Assembly: GCA_027257055.1 (NCBI GenBank)
Contig: JAPVLO010000232.1
Span: forward strand, 4,092,001-4,156,000
Length of the DNA: 64,000 nt
From: Cephalopachus bancanus
Taxonomy: Eukaryota > Chordata > Mammalia > Primates > Tarsiidae
Direction of reading: 5' to 3'
Shown here piece by piece: positions 56,956 to 64,000 of the stretch (its first letter is position 1; each line of letters begins with the position of its first letter). Position numbers and translations under genes: made by a program. The notes under the pieces were generated by a model, which worked only from the letters and a program-made list of their open reading frames with translations, did no database searches and had not been told where the DNA came from.

Positions 56956-59900
56956 GACCATTGCTGGCACTGATCCTTTCAAAGCTTGCAAAACCTTCCC
57001 ATGAGGGCAGTCCTGACTTTCTCCCTCCGAGACCTGACCAATAGATTTTGGGAGTTCCTTGAAGCAAAGGAGGCTGTCAGTCCTTTCCTGAGGAATCCAA
57101 GGCTTGCTGTAAGTGGGGACAGAGAAGGAGAAAAATACCTTTAGGGGTATTTTTTCCCCAACTCTCCTGTAACAGAGCAGAAATGAACCTCTTAGATCTT
57201 CTTGCCTCATTCACTTAGTGTGATGCAGGGCATGACCTGCAGGACAACACCGGGAACCCTCATCACTTACCTACACCTGCCACAGACTAATTCATAGAAG
57301 CCTCAGAGGTGAGCATGCATATTACAAGGGACCAGGCCCCTCCAGCGGAACCCTGAGCAAATGCGTATTGATTAGCTTAATTAAAGGAAGATGATAACTT
57401 GCGCACTTGCTTTGTGTTATCCCACTGTATGGTTCTGAGAGATCTTTAAAGCACGTGTGCTAATGGCCTCCTCTTTTAAACAGGCATGAATTCGAAAATA
57501 TTTCATTAATTTGGTAATCAGATAATTGCCAAGAACACAGAATGTAAAAAGCAAGCATTTCTTTTGTAAGTAAACTAAACTGCTTCCGTATGTTTTTAGT
57601 CATACTCTAGATGAAGGCTGGTTCTAAGAGGTTCTGTCTTCCAAATGGGCATTCTAGCTTTTCCTTGTCTCCTGGCCTCACTTCCTGGTGTGGGCTGGGG
57701 TCATAGGACCACGAAGACTTGAGAGGCTATCTGTTTAGGAAACCCCCCATGTCATTGTCTGTAGCTCAGTCCTCTTGGGCCAGACTCCACAGAGAAAGAG
57801 TCTCTAATCTGCTTTCCAGAGACCAGGAAACCAAGCAGGAATATGGTGGTGGGGGCCAGGGACTCCTGGCTCCCAGAGTGTGTAGATGCACATACTGCCC
57901 CTGTTTCTTCACCCTTCATTGCAGGATGCTGTCTTCCAGAGGCCCAATCTGTTTTATTCTTTCCAGAAAACAAGCCTTCAGGATTTGGGCCAGGGTAGAG
58001 AAGAGATCGTTGTTCAGTGGGGGATGAGAGCCCAGGGGTCTCCTGCTTCTGAGACAGACTTGCAGGTGATTCTCCATGAACCACACCCTTCCGCTGCCAC
58101 CACATGCAGCCTTACCTGGGGCTGTCAGGAATTCCAGGCTGAGCTCAGACTGTCTCTGTCCCTGCTGCTCACAGATCTGTCTTCTGGAGTCTGTTGGGGC
58201 CTTACCCTCTACTGCTTCCAGCTTCCCAAAGTGTGTTGCTGTTGTCTCCTCCCTTCTGTTCTCCTGACCCTGTAGGTTTATATCTCAGGGAAAGCAGTCT
58301 CTTTCCTGTCATATCCGAGGGATTTCAGAAGGGAGAGAGAATGGATGTGTGTATCCAGCCTGCTCTCTCTGTCTAGAAGCAGATCCTTCCCTGCTGTGTC
58401 TCTCATTCCTTGCCTTCTCCCCCAGGCCTGCCCTGCCTCTCCCAGCAGGCATCTGGAGGCATGTGGAATACCCACCCCTTCTTTTCTTCCTACCCAGCTT
58501 TTCTCTCACCCTTCTTGGAGGTCAACCGAGATTCTGACTCATCGGTAAAGTCATTCCAGAGCATTCCTGGCCTTGATGAGAAGCGCTCCTGTCACCTCCT
58601 GTAGGATTTGAACTTCTGCACATGTGCCTTTTCTACCCTCACGAAGACTAAGCTGGGTCCATTCTCCTTCTTGGAGGGCCTTGTCTGATAGTTCTTGACA
58701 TATGTGTGGTGTGGCAGAGTGGAGAGACCCGGTATCGGAGGAGACCGGTTGGGGCGGCTCCCAGCCCCGCCACTCCCCGTTTCAGGCCAGGCCGTCTTGT
58801 CAGCCCCTGCCTCTATCCATAAGACGAGGCCTGTGAGGCTAGGTAGAAGAATCTCTGGCACAGGAGAGGTATTCCACAGTCAGTCTGCTGTCCGCCTAGC
58901 CACTCCTCCTTAGTACAGGGCTTGCCTTGTAGTGGATGCTCAAAAGCACTAAATGGTTGTTCTGGAGAAACAGCTTGCTAGAGGCTCTTCGTGGGGCACA
59001 GGTGTCCAGGCCCTGCCACACTCGCGATGCGGGAAGATGTGTCCCCTGCTCCAAACCAGACTTTGATGGCAGGAAGCTCCCATCACTCGAGTGAGGGGCA
59101 CAGGAGAGCAGAAACACAGTGTCCAATACAGCGGAGAGGTCCTCCCATTGGTATTGGCATTCCAAAAGCCAGCCCACACTTCTAGCTGTCCCTCCTCTCT
59201 GCAATTATAAAAGTGAGAACTGTGCTAACTGACCTTCAGTTTAGTCAGCAACTTGCCACTTAGGATCTGGAAACTAGCCGGTTTCTTGACCTAAGGTGCT
59301 CTGCTATGTAGGGTTGCCAATTATAATTATATGTTCAGATGTCAATGAGCAAACGGCCCATTATTCAGCAGTTTGGAGTAATGAGATGGATTCTGCACAA
59401 ATGTTTCAATTCGACAAGCATTTGACGAGTGCTTCATACATAAGATTCTGTGTCGTGTTGCATCTGGGAAAGGTCATAGGAAGAGCCGGAAGTGAAGAGT
59501 GTAAGTGTGCATCCCTTTGTGAGCTCATGCATTTTCAGATATTACTAGAATCATAAGCAACAAAGAAAAAGGCAGGAGGTTTCCCATTACAAGAGTTTGT
59601 TCCTCACACACATCTCCCCACATCCTCTTGTACTTAGGCAGCATGAATTTTAAAAACAGCTGCCTCACAGAGCAGATCTCATGGCAACTCTTTAGTGGAA
59701 GCACTTCCTGAACATGATTGTGCTGGACTCTGAACTTGACTCAGAGGAAGCCTTATGTGAAAGAGATTGTCTTCCTCTGGTTGCCTGTAATATTTGACTT
59801 TTTCTTCTCTCTAATACAGAGTTTTCTCAGTGCCATATTCAGTTTTATGCATGCAGTGTTTTCATTAAATCTCTGAGTTGTATTTTCTTCTTACACAGTT

Positions 59901-60960
59901 TATTATCATGGCTTGCCTAAAGGATGTCATTTATGAAATGTCCTCTACTCCTTCTTGACCTTGGTTTGTTTTTCTAGAACAGAGAAAGAAGACGCAAGGC
60001 CTCGCTTAGGAGGTTGCGGGTGGTGGCAAGAGTCTTTTGTTTGCCATTGGTGCCTGCATCTTGTTGGAGAATGTAGCCTCTGCCCTTCCCTGGACTTACC
60101 TTCTCAAACTCTCATTTTCACACCTGATCTCTCTCTGTTCATCAGATTCGAGTGGGTATTCTGGTTTTCATAAGTGCTGTCATTGCTGCTTTTTCCCCTC
60201 TTTCTGCATTTATCCCTAGCTGTGGTAGACTTGGGAGATCGTGAAGATCAAGTCTCCAGATCACTGTCTATCCACTTACTTGGGTAGTCACAGTCCCAAG
60301 GTTCTAGAGAGCTGGTTGTTATGCTTTCAGAAATCGTGTGCTGAAATGTATTAAACACAGCCATTATTAAGAAGTAAATTCTGTAATATTACAAAGGTAA
60401 TAAGTACTCAGATTCATCACCTCTTAATCATCTTACCACCTCTTGCTGTTATCCATACCCTAGAGGGTATCTACATCCCTGTGGCTGATAGCAAAAATAC
60501 GGCACGACTGTGTGTTTTGCTGTGCGTCTTTTCCCGTGCCGAGTTCAGTGACATCAGTAGCTTGGTAGCTTGAAATCGGCCACAGTGGGACTATTTGCGC
60601 CACTGAAACCAGCGAACACTGCAAATCAGGATGCCTTCATTTTCCTGGAGAGCCATTTGCTGGCACACCACAAGTCACGCTCTTCTGCTCCTGCATAGCC
60701 ATGATCTTGAGCCACACTGTCACCACTTGTCTTCGAAATGACAAGACTTCCTCCAAAGTGCTTGTACCTACCTACCTTACATATGTTTGGCCACCGGCCC
60801 TTTGAACACCAAACCCAGATTCCTCCTCTAGGTCCATGACCAGCCCCAGGCCTCCCCGCCTTCCATCCTTCTTGTGCCCAGTGAGTCAGTCATTAATTTC
60901 TCTCTTTCCCCCTCTCTTCCACCTCTCATCCTCTTCCTCCTCCCCCTTCATGCTCTTCCT
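56956..60960. other. Unrecognised intron, about 4 kb
   Basis: The longest repeat-poor stretch. 57355-57560 is AT-rich with 'gattagcttaattaaaggaa' and 'tttcattaatttggtaatca', a possible conserved non-coding element. 57750-59200 is GC-richer with overlapping frames up to 129 codons on both strands, none with a recognised motif. Confidence 0.4.
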
Positions 60961-60967
60961 CTGCCAG

Positions 60968-61200
60968 GGGTTCAGAGCAAGGGCTCTGGGATAGATTGAT
61001 GGGCTTTGAATCTAGCTGCACCATATGCTAGTTGTGTTACTTTGGGGTAGTTACTGAACTTTTGTGCCTCTGTCTTATCATCTGTAAAGTGGAGATAATA
61101 GTATCTACTTCGTAGCATTATTCTGGGGATTAAATGAGTTAATGCTTTAGAAACACCTAGGATACAATCTGGCGTACAGTAAGTACATGTTTAGTTGTTA
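60968..61200 (+). mobile_element. MIR SINE, well preserved
   Basis: 'gttcagagcaagggctctgg', 'ttactttggggtagttactg', 'cttatcatctgtaaagtgga' and 'ggggattaaatgagttaatg' follow nearly the whole MIR consensus. Confidence 0.9.
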
Positions 61201-63740
61201 AACACTTGCATTTGTTATCCAGCCCTTGCCTATGAGACTGGAAGGAGATAGCAAAGGAACACATGAAAATGAAAGAAGAGCCAATGGCCTGGGGTTGCGG
61301 CACAGAGTAATAGCTCTGGGGAACTGGGAAAAGGTCGAGTGAGATGAGCTGGGATGGTGGGGATCAGGAAGGAGGCAGAGAAGAGGAAGAAAAGGGACAC
61401 TTTCGAATCATCTGCAAAGATCAAAATATATGTGATGGGAACTTCTAATACCTTATCTCAAACATATGCACCAGGAAAAGAAAGGAATGTCTTCATAAAT
61501 GTATAGAAAATCCCCTCATTTTGGTTTTAGCCGTTAAATCAATGTTGGTCTTCATTCAAGGCAAAAATCTGGTAGTCGCTTATTCAAGGTCTGTGGGCTA
61601 AGTCAACTGTATGTTGAACAGGAGGTATGGCAACAGAGTGAGAGCTGCGTCCGCATCTCTCAGAAAGCGGCCCAGAGCTGAAGCACTCACATGTCTGACC
61701 ATCTGAAAATCTATAGTGACCAAGGCCTTCATTTTACCCTCATTTTTAGAACAAAAAGGAAACAATAAAAGAAAATGGGTAGCAGGGACATTCTGCTTTT
61801 CATTTAAAAAAAAAAATCTTAGTGATAAAAGGAGAAGAGAGTTTAAAGGAAAAACTGAGAAGCTGTTAAAAGGGTTTGAATGCTTTGCATTTTAGCTGGG
61901 CTCTATTGTTTACATGGGAACTGTGGTAATTTTATGAATCATCAGAGTTTTCCTTCCAAGTTATGTCTGCGTGTTCTTAAAAAGCTTCCTAAATAACCCA
62001 CAGTAAGAGACTGATGAACAATTTCATTTACTACTTTTTGAATTTTGTATTTAAAAAAATGTATAACAACCAAAGCTAAAGTCCTGACAGCCAAGTTTTT
62101 GCATGTCCTTCTCACTCGGTCCTCAAGTCTAGTGAGCACCTTGAGAAGCAATGAGGCCCTGATGTGATAGAATGACGACTTCCCAGTCAAAAGCCAAAGC
62201 TCCCCACCCCACCCCTAGTTGAAAGCAGCCATGGCAGTTAAACACTGCCCTCTGGCATGTGTCATGTTAGGCATGGAGACCTGTGAAACACGCTCTGTTC
62301 ATGATCCCTCACCGCCTCCTCCCAAGGGCTGGGGTCCACGTAAAGTCAGTCCACTGAGCCAGCCAACCCGGTGTGTGATCCACAGAAGACAAGGACGGTC
62401 ATCGCAGTGGGCAGAGTGTGTGTGTGACAGAGATGGGTGTTTGTGAAGAGTTGAAGTTTATTCTCTTAGAAGAGACTGTCTTTTTTCTGATATTATTTTT
62501 CTCCTGTTTTTTAGTGTTCAAACACTCACACTTTTATGGGAAGAAAATGGTATGGTAGATGATACGCTTTTGTTTTAAGCATTCTTGGTCAAATAAAAAG
62601 TTGTATCTATATTGGTCCACTTTTTTCTCTTGGTTGATGAAAGCCTCAAGTCTGCAAGCCATTGTATGCTCTAAGTATTGGCTATATCCTTCCCGGGGGC
62701 GTAGGTGTTTCCTGTGTGAAGATACTGTCTCAGAAGGAATTTCACAGAGCTTTGATCGTCTGGTTTTTTAGTCACTAGCTGTTCTTGTACTTGAGAGGAA
62801 AACAGCTTCCCCGGCCGTGCGTGGGTGTCTCTGTCACTGCTCCTGTCGCATAAACTTGGATGGGTGCCACTGAGTTTGTTCATCAGCATGCACGGTGGAG
62901 AATTCCAGTCTCATGTTGGCCTGTCTCCGTCAGGTGCTTTGATAACTGAAATCTAGGAAAGGTGAGTGGGAATGACTCATGCCTCAACTCAAGGAGAGGA
63001 CTCAGAGCTCAGTGTGCTTTGTGATGGGGGGCTGGACATGTTACCATGACTCAAGAATGCCATATCCCTGCAAGTGAAGAGAAGGGCAACGTGTCCTATA
63101 CCCTATAGTCATTCAATGTTGAAATTACGTTTAGAGCCTGAATCTCCTGCCTGTTACTTGATGTTTGCCCTGTTGTGCATACCATTTTGCTCAGCATGGA
63201 AAGGTTATATAGAGTAATTTATTTTTGGAATGAGCTAGAATGCTGAGTTTGCAACAGCCAGTTTTGTAAAAACCAAGAATGACTTTGAAAAAATCCTTAG
63301 TTCTTCTCGAATGGACTCGCTTCCCAGCATGAGACACACCTGGGTATGTCTCCACCCTGAGCGAACCCCCAGGCCTGTGCACACTTGCCCATGCTGTGCC
63401 TCACATGTTTCCAGATAGCCTGTCTTGCCAGGAGCCAAGCTTCCTGTTTTTTGTCCTTCTCGGAGGACTCCAGACTTCCTCTCTGAGGTGTACACACAAC
63501 TGAGGCTGAAACAACTTATAGGGAAATTTGTCAGCATAATTGATGATTATGTGGTGTGAGCCACCAAAGACAGGTGAGCCTGCGCAGAGCAGACCTGATG
63601 TACGTGGCGGCCTCTCCTGTGCGGGTCCTGTGCCTCCTGGCTTGCTGTTGTGTGTGGAGCTCGTCCCTAGCAGGTCACGCCCTACCATGAGCCCCTGGAG
63701 TCCCGAGCAGACCCTGCTTTTGCTGGTAAAAAGAAGGACC
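61201..63740. other. Unrecognised intron
   Basis: No named repeat or coding signal. Frames of 60-100 codons lack motifs. Confidence 0.4.
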
Positions 63741-63743
63741 ACT

Positions 63744-63790
63744 TGTATGCCTAATCCTGAATTGTGCCCCACATCTCTAAATTTAAAAAG
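63744..63790 (+). mobile_element. Minimal L1 3' tip
   Basis: 'cttgtatgcctaatcctgaa' then 'ttgtgccccacatctctaaa' and an A-rich tail is the last ~45 bp of the local L1 3' UTR. Possible target duplication aaaaagaagga/aaaaagaagaa around 63728 and 63784. Confidence 0.82.
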
Positions 63791-63799
63791 AAGAAAAAG

Positions 63800-64000
63800 A
63801 GCAGGAAAGATTCTCCATGAATGTTGGGGCTTGTTGGCTCTGAAGGGAGTGTTTGAGGGCATGTAACCTTTAAAAGGACAAAATAATCACATAAAATGCT
63901 TAAATACTATTTGCTACATCAAGAGAAGGGCTTCTGATGACACGTGACTTGTGGCATGACAGAAACTAGTCAGAGTGGAGTGAGAATTTGAGAAATGTAA
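63800..64000. other. Unrecognised intron to the window end
   Basis: Nothing recognised. Confidence 0.4.

Larger units (their letters stand above)
8311..64000 (+). other. EXOC4: EXOC4 intron downstream of the exon (partial)
   Basis: Non-coding intron reaching past the window end. The next exon should encode a peptide beginning Ser-Thr-Ile-Ile-Val-Glu-Lys. No open frame here carries it, so the intron exceeds 55 kb. That agrees with EXOC4 being a very large gene with long introns. Repeats inside are listed separately. Confidence 0.8.

Noticed and set aside
8311..64000. Further EXOC4 exons downstream
   Set aside because: I looked for a frame carrying the next expected peptide (starting Ser-Thr-Ile-Ile-Val-Glu-Lys) and found none; very short exons cannot be fully excluded by eye.

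Overview
The window is almost certainly primate nuclear DNA. It is littered with dimeric 7SL-derived Alu elements, L1 LINEs, MIR, L2, hAT-type DNA transposons and MaLR LTR relics. The one real coding piece is a single internal exon of EXOC4 (SEC8, an exocyst subunit) at 8091-8310 on the + strand. Everything else is intron: about 8.1 kb upstream of the exon and about 55.7 kb downstream. I found no second exon, no complete gene and no bacterial-style system.

The younger Alus share an unusual consensus ('gtggattgcctgagccc' in the left arm, 'ctacaataaatcaaaaatt' before the right arm, 'gactccaactcaaaa' at the end). I see no typical anthropoid AluS/AluY copy. The right arm also lacks the 'gacgccacggcactc' form that I associate with lemur and galago Alus. 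By elimination a tarsier (Tarsius/Carlito) fits best. This is an inference from memory of Alu families, not a search.

Layout: 0-8 kb, intron with three Alus, a 32-bp U2 snRNA fragment, L2/MIR and L1M relics. 8.09-8.31 kb, the EXOC4 exon. 8.5-16 kb, Alus, a GGAT-type satellite array, MER5A pieces, MIR and an MLT1-like LTR. 16.0-16.9 kb, a 5'-truncated L1. 17-24 kb, mostly unrecognised intron plus L2 and L1M relics. 24-30 kb, two places where elements inserted one after another into the same target, and a duplicated CA-repeat block. 30-39.5 kb, two hAT copies, a MaLR LTR, L1M and L2. 39.96-41.19 kb, a 39-bp minisatellite of about 29 direct units ending in two inverted units. 45.7-46.8 kb, a 48-bp tandem repeat split by a twin-primed (inverted) L1 that itself carries an Alu. 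47.5-52.6 kb, an Alu pair and a multi-layer nest of L1 elements with clear target-site duplications. 52.6-64 kb, mostly unrecognised intron with MIR, L2, a truncated Alu and L1 scraps.

The most informative content is the insertion history written in target-site duplications (TSDs). I see no evidence for a new biological system. Coordinates of old repeats are approximate, because they come from visual recognition of remembered consensus features rather than alignment.
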